From an uncultured Flavobacteriaceae bacterium (lineage in GTDB: Bacteria; Bacteroidota; Bacteroidia; Flavobacteriales; Flavobacteriaceae): DNA of 64,000 bases. The translations under genes were made by a program, and so were the position numbers. Below the pieces are notes generated by a model. That model saw nothing but the letters and a program-made list of their open reading frames with translations. It was not told the DNA's origin and ran no database searches. Below are positions 35,370 through 43,024 of the stretch, in pieces; within the stretch, counting starts at the first letter, position 1, and each line of letters opens with the position of its first letter. The stretch is taken from assembly GCA_934675205.1 (NCBI GenBank), contig CAKUPQ010000001.1:434001-498000 (forward strand), read 5' to 3'.

Positions 35370-36503
35370 TTAATACCTCACGTGTTCCGTAATTTCAAGC
35401 CCATACCCTACGATTCCGACACGTTTAGTCTGCTCGGAATTGGACAAAAGCCTTATTTTGGAAATATTCAAATCGTGCAGAATCTGTGCTCCGATTCCGA
35501 AGTCTTTTGCGTCCATCGGAACTTTGGGAGCTTTGATTTTTCCCTGTTCCTGCAATTCTTTAAATTCAACTAATCGGGTCAGTAAATTCATTGACTGCAA
35601 TTCCTGATTGATGAAAATAACCGCTCCTTTTCCCTCCTTATTGACAGCATCAAACATTCTTTCTAACTTTTCATCAGGATTGTTGGTAAGCGTTCCTAAA
35701 ATATCGTTGTTTACCAAAGTGGAATTAATACGGGTTAATACCGGTTCGTCATCACTCCAAATGCCTTTGGTCAAAGCAATATGAACCTGTTTGTTGGTTT
35801 TTTGCAGATAAGCCTTCAATCGGAAAGTTCCGAAACGAGTAGTGATTTCAAAATCTTCTTTTTTCTCGATAAGACTGTCGTGTTGCATTCGGTAAGCCAC
35901 CAAATCCTCAATCGAAATAATTTTCAAATCAAACTTTTTGGCTACTTCCAAAAGTTGTGGTAATCGTGCCATTGACCCGTCTTCGTTTAGGATTTCAACC
36001 AAAATTCCCATTGGTTTAAACCCAGCCAAACGAGCCAAATCAATCCCTGCTTCTGTATGTCCTGTTCGTCGCAAAACTCCTCCTTTTTTGGCTACAAGCG
36101 GAAAAATATGTCCCGGTCTTCCGAGCTCTTCGGGTTTGGTGTTTTCGTCTGTAATGGCTTTGATGGTTTTGGCTCTGTCGTGAACGGAAATCCCTGTTGT
36201 ACAGCCATATCCTTTCAAATCAACCGAAACCGTAAAAGCCGTTTGGTGCAAAACCGTATTGTTTTCGACCATCATTTTCAAATCCAACTCTTTGGCTCTG
36301 GTTTCCGTAATCGGAACACAAACTAATCCTCGTCCGTGAGTAACCATAAAGTTAATCATTTCGGGAGTTACAGCCTCTGCAGCCGCAATAAAATCTCCTT
36401 CATTTTCTCTGTCTTCATCATCTACGACAATGATTACTTTTCCTTGACGGATATCTTCGATAGCTTCTGCTATGGTGTTAAGCTGTGTTTTTTTATCAGG
36501 CAT
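35370..36503 (-). CDS. ribB: 3,4-dihydroxy-2-butanone 4-phosphate synthase fused to a degenerate GTP cyclohydrolase II domain
   Basis: 377 residues. The N-terminal DHBP synthase domain (1-205) is intact: VVDDEDRENEGDFIAAAE, TGISVHDRAKTI, RTGHTEAGIDLARLAG. It makes the four-carbon riboflavin precursor from ribulose 5-phosphate. The C-terminal half aligns in layout with GTP cyclohydrolase II but lacks the zinc cysteines: where active enzymes have SECLTGD...RCDCG, this one reads NSTLVNNDILGTLTNNPDE. The domain is therefore probably not catalytic, and a separate ribA must exist elsewhere. The start overlaps the lptG stop by 8 bp in the ftsK-lolA-lptG-ribB cluster. Confidence 0.9.
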   Translation of the reverse strand: MPDKKTQLNTIAEAIEDIRQGKVIIVVDDEDRENEGDFIAAAEAVTPEMINFMVTHGRGLVCVPITETRAKELDLKMMVENNTVLHQTAFTVSVDLKGYGCTTGISVHDRAKTIKAITDENTKPEELGRPGHIFPLVAKKGGVLRRTGHTEAGIDLARLAGFKPMGILVEILNEDGSMARLPQLLEVAKKFDLKIISIEDLVAYRMQHDSLIEKKEDFEITTRFGTFRLKAYLQKTNKQVHIALTKGIWSDDEPVLTRINSTLVNNDILGTLTNNPDEKLERMFDAVNKEGKGAVIFINQELQSMNLLTRLVEFKELQEQGKIKAPKVPMDAKDFGIGAQILHDLNISKIRLLSNSEQTKRVGIVGYGLEITEHVRY

Positions 36504-37971
36504 TTTGAGTTGTATTTTTTTGTTTTGATTTGAAAATTTTTGAAAAGAATTTTAGGATAGGTTCTGTAAATCTCTCCATACTCATTCCTTTGTCATTGGT
36601 TGCTCGATACGTCAGCACAATAGCCAATGGAGTCAAAAGTATAGACGAACCCCAAGCTCCCAAAAAAGCATCTAATGTTCCGTCTTGTGCGATTTTCCGT
36701 CCGAAAGTTGTCGTAAAGTGAAACGCAATAAAAATAATAATCGCAAAAACAATAGGTAATCCGAAACCTCCTTTTCGGATAATTGCCCCAAGTGGAGCTC
36801 CGATAAAGAACATCAACAAACACGAATAAGCCACCACAAATCTTTCGTTCAAAGAATATTGATGTGCTTTTATGTTTTTGTGCTTAAATTCGAGGTTGTT
36901 TTTGCTGTCGGTAATATTGTATTTAGACCCTGTTAAATTGTGAAAAGCCGTTTCATAAACCTGACTTCTCTGCTTTTCGGGAACAATCGAAATGATATCT
37001 TCTGCCTTAAAAACAGGTGGCTTTTCGGTTTGTTCCGATTGGGTTTTGGCCAATGTTTCTCTTTCTTTGTTATGGATAAAAGACGTTGTTCTGTAATGAA
37101 TATTATCCGTAAATGAGGTTTGTTCTTTTCTAAATCCCGTTTTCAGGGAATCTATCGTATATCGAAGTTCCGAAACATTTAGCAATCCGTCTGCTCCTTC
37201 ACCACTATCCGATTCCAAATCGATATTGACCAACCCCGATAAATCCATATTGATTACATATCGTTCAAAATCTGCTTTGGCAAAAGGCAGTTTTTTTCTT
37301 TCTTCATAATTCTTCGGAAGCATCTCTTCGTAATGATGTCCGTCATACAGAATCAACTGTAAAATATTAGAATCTTCCTTGCTTACAAGCTCCCCTCTTT
37401 CGGCTTTGGTAACCGTTGTGTTTTTCCCTTGAGCAGATTTTTTATGAATGACAACTCCTTCCAAAAGTTCATCATTATCCCCGGATTTTTTATCAATCTT
37501 AATATTATACGCTCCAATATCGTTAAACTGTCCTTCTGCAATAGCCATTGAGGGTTTATCTCGTAGGTTAGTTCTGAAATTTCGGACCTTATATTTAGAA
37601 TACGGAATCACATCGTTAGCAAAGAAAAAGGCAATTCCTGCTAAAAACAAAACAAAAACACTCAATCCTCTGGCAGCTCGTCCGAGTGACATTCCTGCTG
37701 ATTTCATTGCGGCAAATTCATAATTTTCGGCAAAACTCCCGAAAGTCATAATAGAGGCCAACAAAATAGACAACGGTAGAATCAACGGAATCATCGTAGG
37801 TATGGCATACATCAGGAATTTCAGCACAAACCAAACGCTTAATCCCTTTCCTGCCAACTCCTGAATGTGTAACCAAATAATCTGTAAAATGAAAATGAAA
37901 ATTAGGATTACAAGTACCGAAGCAAATGTAGTCAGAAAACTCTTAATTATGTATTTGTCAATTATTTTCAC
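36496..37971 (-). CDS. lptG: LptF/LptG-family lipopolysaccharide export permease
   Basis: 491 residues from a GTG start (VKIIDKYIIKSFLTTFASVL, matching the family's KILDRYILKxF N-terminus). A longer ATG frame to 38025 would overlap lolA by 47 bp and is less likely. Six membrane helices in two groups of three surround a periplasmic beta-jellyroll domain. The conserved AAMKSAGMSLGRAARGL coupling region and a final IIIFIAFHFTTTFGRKIAQDG helix are visible. It extracts LPS from the inner membrane with LptB/F/C. Confidence 0.9.
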   Translation of the reverse strand: MKIIDKYIIKSFLTTFASVLVILIFIFILQIIWLHIQELAGKGLSVWFVLKFLMYAIPTMIPLILPLSILLASIMTFGSFAENYEFAAMKSAGMSLGRAARGLSVFVLFLAGIAFFFANDVIPYSKYKVRNFRTNLRDKPSMAIAEGQFNDIGAYNIKIDKKSGDNDELLEGVVIHKKSAQGKNTTVTKAERGELVSKEDSNILQLILYDGHHYEEMLPKNYEERKKLPFAKADFERYVINMDLSGLVNIDLESDSGEGADGLLNVSELRYTIDSLKTGFRKEQTSFTDNIHYRTTSFIHNKERETLAKTQSEQTEKPPVFKAEDIISIVPEKQRSQVYETAFHNLTGSKYNITDSKNNLEFKHKNIKAHQYSLNERFVVAYSCLLMFFIGAPLGAIIRKGGFGLPIVFAIIIFIAFHFTTTFGRKIAQDGTLDAFLGAWGSSILLTPLAIVLTYRATNDKGMSMERFTEPILKFFSKIFKSKQKNTTQNA

Positions 37972-37978
37972 TTGAAAA

Positions 37979-38620
37979 TCAATCCAATCGGTTGATGTAA
38001 TAGTTTGGATATTTTGATTCCGCAAAGATAAAATGATTTTCTGATAAAGTCTGATTCGTTTTGAAAGAAATAATGCTTAATTCCGAACGGGTTCCGTCTT
38101 TGGAAATCTGAATCAGTTGATAAATGTTTTTGGTAACATTGTCAATTCCCAATAGGATTTCTTTGACTTCACTTTTAGCATCGGTAGGTTTGAGCTTTAC
38201 GAACTGTACTTTTTTTCCTTTTAGCAACAATAAATTATCCCATTCGTATTTATATCCTTTGGTATAAAACGTAAGCATTTTTGAAGGCGAAAAAGCATTT
38301 TCCTTTTTCGGGTCGTAGGTTTCGATGGTTATTTCTTCGTCTTCGGGAATAATGGTGTATTTCTTTTTTCCGTCAAACATTTCGGTTGTCCCCAAAAAGT
38401 TTGAAATGTATTTATCTCCCGAAATCGTTACGTTTCCTCTACTGTCCTGCGAAATGTTCTGTTGCAGATTCTTAACCGTATATCGGAATTCTATCGAAAC
38501 ATTCTCGTACGATTTCACCTTTGCAGAAACTTCGTCCAAAAGATTTTTTGCCTTTTGAGCATCTTGTCCGTTGGCAAAAAATGAAGTGAAAATTAGTATG
38601 AAAATTGTCAAGTGTTTCAT
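37979..38620 (-). CDS. lolA: LolA-like outer-membrane lipoprotein carrier
   Basis: 213 residues with a signal peptide ending FFANG. A periplasmic half-open beta-barrel of the LolA family is indicated by VKSYENVSIEFRYTVKNLQQ, GNVTISGDKYISNF and FDGKKKYTIIPEDEEITIET. It carries lipoproteins from the inner to the outer membrane. It follows ftsK by 42 bp and ends 7 bp before lptG; the pairing of two envelope-transport genes is notable. Confidence 0.87.
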   Translation of the reverse strand: MKHLTIFILIFTSFFANGQDAQKAKNLLDEVSAKVKSYENVSIEFRYTVKNLQQNISQDSRGNVTISGDKYISNFLGTTEMFDGKKKYTIIPEDEEITIETYDPKKENAFSPSKMLTFYTKGYKYEWDNLLLLKGKKVQFVKLKPTDAKSEVKEILLGIDNVTKNIYQLIQISKDGTRSELSIISFKTNQTLSENHFIFAESKYPNYYINRLD

Positions 38621-38662
38621 TGTATATTGTATATAGTAATTCGTAATTTGAAATCCGTAATT

Positions 38663-41149
38663 CTACTTTTGTTCATTATTCAAAAAATGTTCGAGAGCAA
38701 CCAAATCGGGAATCAGAACGGCTCTTGCCTTACTCCCCTCAAAAGCTCCAACAATTCCTGCTGCTTCTAACTGGTCCATCAATCGTCCTGCTCTGTTATA
38801 TCCTAATTTGAGTTTTCTCTGAATAAGTGAAGTTGAACCCTGTTGTGCCGTTACCACAACCTCTGCTGCCTCCCTAAACATAGAATCCCTATCGGATATG
38901 TCTATATCAAGACTTGTGCCACTTTCCTCCCCGACATATTCAGGTAACAAATACGCATTAGGATAGGCTTTTTGTTCGCCTATAAAATCACAAATTCGCT
39001 CCACTTCGGGAGTATCCACAAACGCACATTGAACACGGGTTAAATCATTTCCTTGTGTATAAAGCATATCTCCACGACCAATCAACTGGTCTGCTCCCTG
39101 ACTGTCCAAAATCGTTCTGGAGTCGATTTTTGAAGTTACCCTAAAGGCAATCCGGGCAGGGAAATTCGCCTTAATAATACCCGTAATTACGTTTACAGAC
39201 GGACGTTGCGTAGCAATAATCAAGTGAATTCCGATAGCACGAGCGAGTTGTGCCAAACGGGCAATCGGAGTTTCAACCTCTTTTCCTGCGGTCATAATCA
39301 AATCCGCAAACTCATCGACAACCAACACGATATAAGGCAAAAAGCGATGTCCGTTTTCGGGATTGAGCTTCCGTTTTTTGAACTTTTCGTTATATTCCTT
39401 AATGTTACGAACCGATGCATTTTTGAGCAATTCGTAACGGTTATCCATTTCGATACAAAGCGAATTTAATGTATTGATTACTTTGGTATTGTCCGTAATA
39501 ATTGCCTCGTCCGTATCGGGGAGTTTAGCCAAATAATGTCTTTCGATTTTGTTGAAAAGCGTAAGCTCCACTTTTTTCGGGTCAACCAAAACGAATTTTA
39601 CTTCGGCAGGGTGTTTTTTGTACAATAACGAAGTCAGAACGGCATTCAGTCCTACGGATTTTCCTTGTCCTGTTGCTCCTGCCATCAGCAAGTGTGGCAT
39701 TTTTGCCAAATCCACGACAAAGGTTTCGTTTGAAATGGTTTTTCCTAAAGCTACCGGAAGTTCCATTTCTGCGTTTTGGAATTTAGCCGAACTGATAACC
39801 GATTTCATCGGAACCATTGACGGATTCTGATTCGGAACTTCAATACCGATTGTCCCTTTCCCCGGAATCGGAGCAATAATACGGATTCCCAAAGCCGAAA
39901 GCGATAGTGCAATATCGTCTTCTAAACTTTTGATTTTTGAAATACGGATTCCCGCTTCAGGAACAATTTCGTAAAGCGTAACCGTAGGTCCTACGGTTGC
40001 TTTGATTTGAGCAATGTCAATTTTGTAGTTTTTGAGGGTTTCGACAATTCGGTTTTTGTTTGCCTCAAGTTCCTCCTGATTGATTGTAATTCCGGTTGTT
40101 CCGTAGTCTTTCAGCAAGTCAATAGGTGGAAATTTAAAATTAGAAAGCTCCAGAGTCGGGTCAAATTCTCCGAAATCTTCCACTAATTTAGTGGCTAAAT
40201 TTTCTTTGACAACAGCTTCTTCTTCAAGAACTTCAACTACAAATTCTTCTTTTTCTTCCGCTTTCTCCGAAACGGGTTTTTCTTCTGTCAAAACAGGTTC
40301 TGCGGAGAGTTTTATTTCCGAATAATTAGAAATGGTAGGCTTGTCATCATCAATATTTTTCTCGAATTCCGATAAAACAGATTCTTCATCAGGAACGGTT
40401 TTTAGAGTGATTTCTCCGAAATCTTCTTCTGTTTCCGATAAAGAACCTCCGATTTTTGTGGTGATTTTTACTTCGTTATTTTCAGCCAAATCGTCTGTTA
40501 TAGGTATGATTTCCTCGTCTTCTTTTTCTTTGGCTTTTTTAAATTCGTTACTGATTTGGTTTTTCTTGGAGTTGATAAAATTCTTAACCTTGTCCGGGGA
40601 CATTCTGATTTTGAAAATCAGATAAATCAAAATTCCTAAAACCAAGAGCAAAACCGTACCTGCTTTACCGATATAATCCTGTAAAAACGAGTTCATTTCG
40701 AATCCGAAAACACCTCCTAATTCGGGTAGTTTATCGTTGAAAAAGCCAAACAGAACCGATACAACCACAATGACGAACAAATCCCAAAACCAGGTTTTTT
40801 TCAGTTTTGAAAAGCTCAAATCCAAAACGAGATACATTCCCGTTAAAAACAGCAAACGGACAAGCAAAAACGAGGCAACTCCGAAGCCTTTGTACAAAAA
40901 GGCATCAGCCAAAAAAGCTCCGAATTTTCCGAGCCAGTTTTTCGCTTTTTCTCCTCTGTCCGAAAAATCTCCGAGTACACTTTGGTCAGCCATTCCGTAC
41001 AGATAATACGAAATAAAGCTCAATAGTAAAGCAACCGAAAACAAAATCAATATCACTCCAAAAAACAATTTGTTTCTCGGATTCCAAAACGGTTTTTTTA
41101 CTTTCTGATTTTCAGGTTTTTCGGTTTGTTTTTTTGTGGTTTTAGCCAT
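38663..41149 (-). CDS. ftsK: DNA translocase FtsK
   Basis: 828 residues. It links chromosome dimer resolution and septation. A basic N-terminus (MAKTTKKQTEKPENQ) precedes four membrane helices (about 25-185), an acidic low-complexity linker (200-340), the alpha/beta motor with Walker A GATGQGKSVGLN (about 490) and Walker B IVLVVDEFADLI, TQRPSVNVITG, and a C-terminal gamma winged helix (RKLKLGYNRAGRLMDQLEAAG) that reads KOPS sites. The first 62 codons and the promoter are duplicated 2.7 kb away at 43705-44000, beyond the RAYT island; this copy is intact. Confidence 0.95.
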   Translation of the reverse strand: MAKTTKKQTEKPENQKVKKPFWNPRNKLFFGVILILFSVALLLSFISYYLYGMADQSVLGDFSDRGEKAKNWLGKFGAFLADAFLYKGFGVASFLLVRLLFLTGMYLVLDLSFSKLKKTWFWDLFVIVVVSVLFGFFNDKLPELGGVFGFEMNSFLQDYIGKAGTVLLLVLGILIYLIFKIRMSPDKVKNFINSKKNQISNEFKKAKEKEDEEIIPITDDLAENNEVKITTKIGGSLSETEEDFGEITLKTVPDEESVLSEFEKNIDDDKPTISNYSEIKLSAEPVLTEEKPVSEKAEEKEEFVVEVLEEEAVVKENLATKLVEDFGEFDPTLELSNFKFPPIDLLKDYGTTGITINQEELEANKNRIVETLKNYKIDIAQIKATVGPTVTLYEIVPEAGIRISKIKSLEDDIALSLSALGIRIIAPIPGKGTIGIEVPNQNPSMVPMKSVISSAKFQNAEMELPVALGKTISNETFVVDLAKMPHLLMAGATGQGKSVGLNAVLTSLLYKKHPAEVKFVLVDPKKVELTLFNKIERHYLAKLPDTDEAIITDNTKVINTLNSLCIEMDNRYELLKNASVRNIKEYNEKFKKRKLNPENGHRFLPYIVLVVDEFADLIMTAGKEVETPIARLAQLARAIGIHLIIATQRPSVNVITGIIKANFPARIAFRVTSKIDSRTILDSQGADQLIGRGDMLYTQGNDLTRVQCAFVDTPEVERICDFIGEQKAYPNAYLLPEYVGEESGTSLDIDISDRDSMFREAAEVVVTAQQGSTSLIQRKLKLGYNRAGRLMDQLEAAGIVGAFEGSKARAVLIPDLVALEHFLNNEQK

Positions 41150-41165
41150 TTAAAATGAATTTAGG

Positions 41166-41173
41166 CAAAAGTA
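41166..41173 (-). promoter_or_regulatory. -7 box of ftsK
   Basis: TACTTTTG on the minus strand, 16 bases upstream of the ftsK ATG. It is duplicated at 43909-43916. Confidence 0.55.
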
Positions 41174-41237
41174 AAGAATTTTATTGAAAGTTAGAAAAGT
41201 TATGAGGTTATGGAGTTATAGGGTTTTGTCAAAATCA

Positions 41238-41265
41238 GTAGGGTCACACAATTGTGTGGCTCTAC
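41238..41265. repeat. Imperfect 28-bp palindrome at the left edge of the RAYT island
   Basis: Begins GTAGGGTCACAC and ends GTGTGGCTCTAC, with an AATT centre and two imperfect base pairs. It is the counterpart of the perfect palindrome at 43973-44000. The first terminal repeat of RAYT unit 1 follows at once. Confidence 0.8.
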
Positions 41266-41321
41266 CCCCGCTACCGCACGAATCCTTTCGTGTGGTAAAG
41301 TAATATCAAAGAATAATTTTG

Positions 41322-41329
41322 TAAGTTTG
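41322..41329 (+). promoter_or_regulatory. -7 box of RAYT 1
   Basis: TAAGTTTG, then CTTT, then ATG at 41334: the same four-base spacing as several chromosomal genes. RAYT 2 has TAAATTTG at 43081-43088 at the same distance. Confidence 0.5.
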
Positions 41330-41333
41330 CTTT

Positions 41334-41900
41334 ATGAGTCGAAATTATAAATTTCATAATCCTAATAGTTTATATTTTATACGCTTTGCTGTTGTAGGTT
41401 GGTTAGATGTTTTTATCAGAAATGAATATAAAGATTTGTTTATAGAAAGTTTGGTATATTACCAAAAAGAAAAAGGTTTAGAAATACACGCTTGGTGTAT
41501 TATGACCAGTCATATACATTTGGTTTTTAGAAGTATAAAAGGTCAAAAACCTGAACTTTTAATAGGAGATTTAAAAAGGTTTACGAGTAAATCGATTGTT
41601 AAAGCCATACAGGAAAACCCTAAAGAAAGCAGAAAAGAGTTTTTATTAGATTTTTTTAGAAATGAGGGAGAGAAAAGTCCAAATGTAACTCATTATCAGT
41701 TTTGGAGACACGATAACAAACCCATTGAGCTTTGGAGTAACAAAGTGATTAAACAAAAAATAGATTATGTTCATAACAATCCTGTTGAGGCAGGTTTGGT
41801 GTATAAAGCGGAAGATTATGTTTATAGTAGTGCCACAGATTATACAGGTCAAAAAGGAATTGTTGACGACATAATGGTTTTTAGAAGTTTTGATTTGTAA
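41334..41900 (+). CDS. REP-associated tyrosine transposase (Y1_Tnp), copy 1
   Basis: 188 residues. HUH-type nuclease of the IS200/IS605-related Y1 superfamily: the metal-binding HxH is H60-I-H62 in MTSHIHLVFR, and the likely nucleophile is Tyr145 in DYVHNNPVEAGLV. Other RAYT hallmarks are FWRHDNKPIELW and the C-terminal YVYSSATDY. These enzymes nick and rejoin single-stranded DNA at REP hairpins. It differs from copy 2 at eight positions over 183 residues. The reading frame is complete, so activity is plausible. Confidence 0.93.
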   Translation: MSRNYKFHNPNSLYFIRFAVVGWLDVFIRNEYKDLFIESLVYYQKEKGLEIHAWCIMTSHIHLVFRSIKGQKPELLIGDLKRFTSKSIVKAIQENPKESRKEFLLDFFRNEGEKSPNVTHYQFWRHDNKPIELWSNKVIKQKIDYVHNNPVEAGLVYKAEDYVYSSATDYTGQKGIVDDIMVFRSFDL

Positions 41901-41945
41901 ATATTATAATGTACCACACGAAAGGATTCGTGCGGTAGCGGGGGA

Positions 41946-42038
41946 GGTACATTAGGTTCAGGGAAAGATTTAAATAAAATATTAATTTCAGTTAAGCAAG
42001 GAACAGAAGAAGTTATAACCGCATTTCCAACGAAGTAA
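41946..42038 (+). pseudogene. C-terminal tail of a polymorphic toxin, truncated by RAYT 1
   Basis: The frame reads GTLGSGKDLNKILISVKQGT and then EEVITAFPTK, stop at 42036-42038. A final strand of the form VITAFPT is typical of the C-termini of RNase toxins carried by Rhs/CdiA-type proteins (BECR or RNase A-like folds). The assignment to a specific fold is tentative. Everything upstream is replaced by the RAYT 1 right end. The putative immunity gene starts four bases later, the spacing expected for toxin-immunity pairs. Confidence 0.55.
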
Positions 42039-42042
42039 AAAA

Positions 42043-42492
42043 ATGAAGAAAATATTATTTGAAATTAAGTATTTTCCTAATAATACATCACAAAGTGATA
42101 TACAATTGAGAATTTTTAATATAGAAGAAATTTTGTATATTGATAGTTATTATTTTATGGATCAAGAAGATATTTCAATGGATGTTTTAAATTGTTTGAA
42201 AAGTGTACTTTTCAAATGGTATAAAGGAATTCAACAAGCTAAAATAAATAGTAAACCAATTTATCTGATTATAGACTTTTCCGATCAATATTTCGGAGGG
42301 TTTTGTTTTAAATTACATAAGGACGAGGAAGTTAGTCTTTCCTATGGAATTATAAGAGATTCATACGATTTAAATATGGAATCAGTCATAGATGATTTGA
42401 GAGGTCATGAATTTATTAAATTGTACGAATACGAAACCACACTACCTGATTTGCTATTTACTATTGAAGAAAATATTACGAATTTAAGATAA
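42043..42492 (+). CDS. Putative immunity protein of a polymorphic-toxin cassette
   Basis: 149 residues, cytoplasmic (no signal or membrane segment), acidic (many D/E) and AT-rich. Segments such as KPIYLIIDFSDQYFGGFCF and LRGHEFIKLYEYETTLPDLL suggest an alpha/beta fold. No named family is recognised. The role is inferred from context: it starts four bases after the stop of a toxin tail and is followed by a terminator and a piece of Rhs core, the usual order toxin-immunity-next cassette. The frame is intact although its toxin is destroyed, so it could act as an orphan immunity gene. Confidence 0.55.
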   Translation: MKKILFEIKYFPNNTSQSDIQLRIFNIEEILYIDSYYFMDQEDISMDVLNCLKSVLFKWYKGIQQAKINSKPIYLIIDFSDQYFGGFCFKLHKDEEVSLSYGIIRDSYDLNMESVIDDLRGHEFIKLYEYETTLPDLLFTIEENITNLR

Positions 42493-42622
42493 AGGTAATA
42501 CTTCAGATGGTAGTGTCTCAACTTGGTTATTTTCGGTAATGTTCCAAATGTGTTGATGTATTTTTAAAAGATATAAATTATTGAAAATCAAAGTTTAAAA
42601 CAAATAAACATAAAATTTTAAA

Positions 42623-42646
42623 AACAACCTTCGGGTTGTTTTTTTA
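42623..42646 (+). terminator. Terminator with TTCG tetraloop
   Basis: AACAACC-TTCG-GGTTGTT followed by seven T. It lies downstream of the putative immunity gene. Confidence 0.85.
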
Positions 42647-42833
42647 GTTTTAAGCCTTTTAAATCGAAAAAAATGGCTTCTAATTATAATTTCGTGTATC
42701 AAATGTGTTGATATTTACGGTTATAAATTATAAAAACACTGGTTTCTATGGTTAGTCATTTTTATTTCTTTCCCCTGCTGGTGCGAGCATCTTGCTCGTA
42801 TCTGTTTTGGTATTTGATAATTAAAAAGAAGAT

Positions 42834-42860
42834 AACCCCAGCATTTGGTTGGGGTTTTAT
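42834..42860 (+). terminator. Second terminator-like hairpin
   Basis: AACCCCA (42834-42840) pairs with TGGGGTT (42850-42856), followed by TTAT. It lies just upstream of the Rhs fragment and may mark the end of a lost immunity gene. Confidence 0.5.
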
Positions 42861-42909
42861 TGTTAAAAAATCTTTATCTTTACCTCACGTTCTTACATAT
42901 AATGGCTAA

Positions 42910-43024
42910 CCTTTCGGAATGCTCGTTCCAAACAGACATGCGAACTCCTCAAATTACCGCTATGGGTTCCAAGGGCAGGAAATGGATAACGAAATTAAAG
43001 GGGAAGGAAACAGCATAAATTACA
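42910..43024 (+). pseudogene. Fragment of Rhs core (Bacteroidota type), truncated by RAYT 2
   Basis: The frame reads [15 protein letters not shown] and then [24 protein letters not shown]. This is the conserved segment that in Bacteroidota Rhs proteins precedes the final core repeat and the variable toxin. An in-frame TAA sits just before PFGM where a Tyr codon is usual, and at 43025 the RAYT 2 terminal repeat interrupts the frame. It is probably the overlap segment of a displaced toxin cassette. Confidence 0.85.

Larger units (their letters stand above)
40963..41265. repeat. Direct repeat copy A (ftsK 5' end, promoter and upstream palindrome)
   Basis: This 303-bp segment recurs in the same orientation at 43705-44000. 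The 187 bp of ftsK coding sequence are identical. The non-coding part differs by one base in an A-run, an 8-bp deletion in copy B and two substitutions. Copy A ends exactly where RAYT unit 1 begins. Confidence 0.95.
41266..41943 (+). mobile_element. RAYT unit 1 with 32-bp hairpin-forming terminal inverted repeats
   Basis: The left end (41266-41297) begins CCCCGCTACCGCACGAATCC. The right end (41912-41943) is its exact reverse complement. Each end folds alone as ACCGCACGAA / TTCGTGTGGT with a G-T pair. One transposase gene fills the interior. The layout (single-strand transposase gene flanked by inverted hairpins) is that of REP-associated tyrosine transposases and their REP pairs. Confidence 0.85.
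42493..42909. other. Non-coding spacer between immunity gene and Rhs remnant
   Basis: 417 bp with no convincing gene. It contains the terminator at 42623-42646, a second hairpin near 42834, a CGAGCA-TCT-TGCTCG hairpin near 42785, and two copies of CAAATGTGTTGAT (about 42545 and 42699). Confidence 0.6.

Noticed and set aside
37972..38025. ATG at 38025 as start of lptG
   Set aside because: It would overlap lolA by 47 bp and add 18 residues not found in the family; the GTG at 37971 begins the conserved N-terminus.
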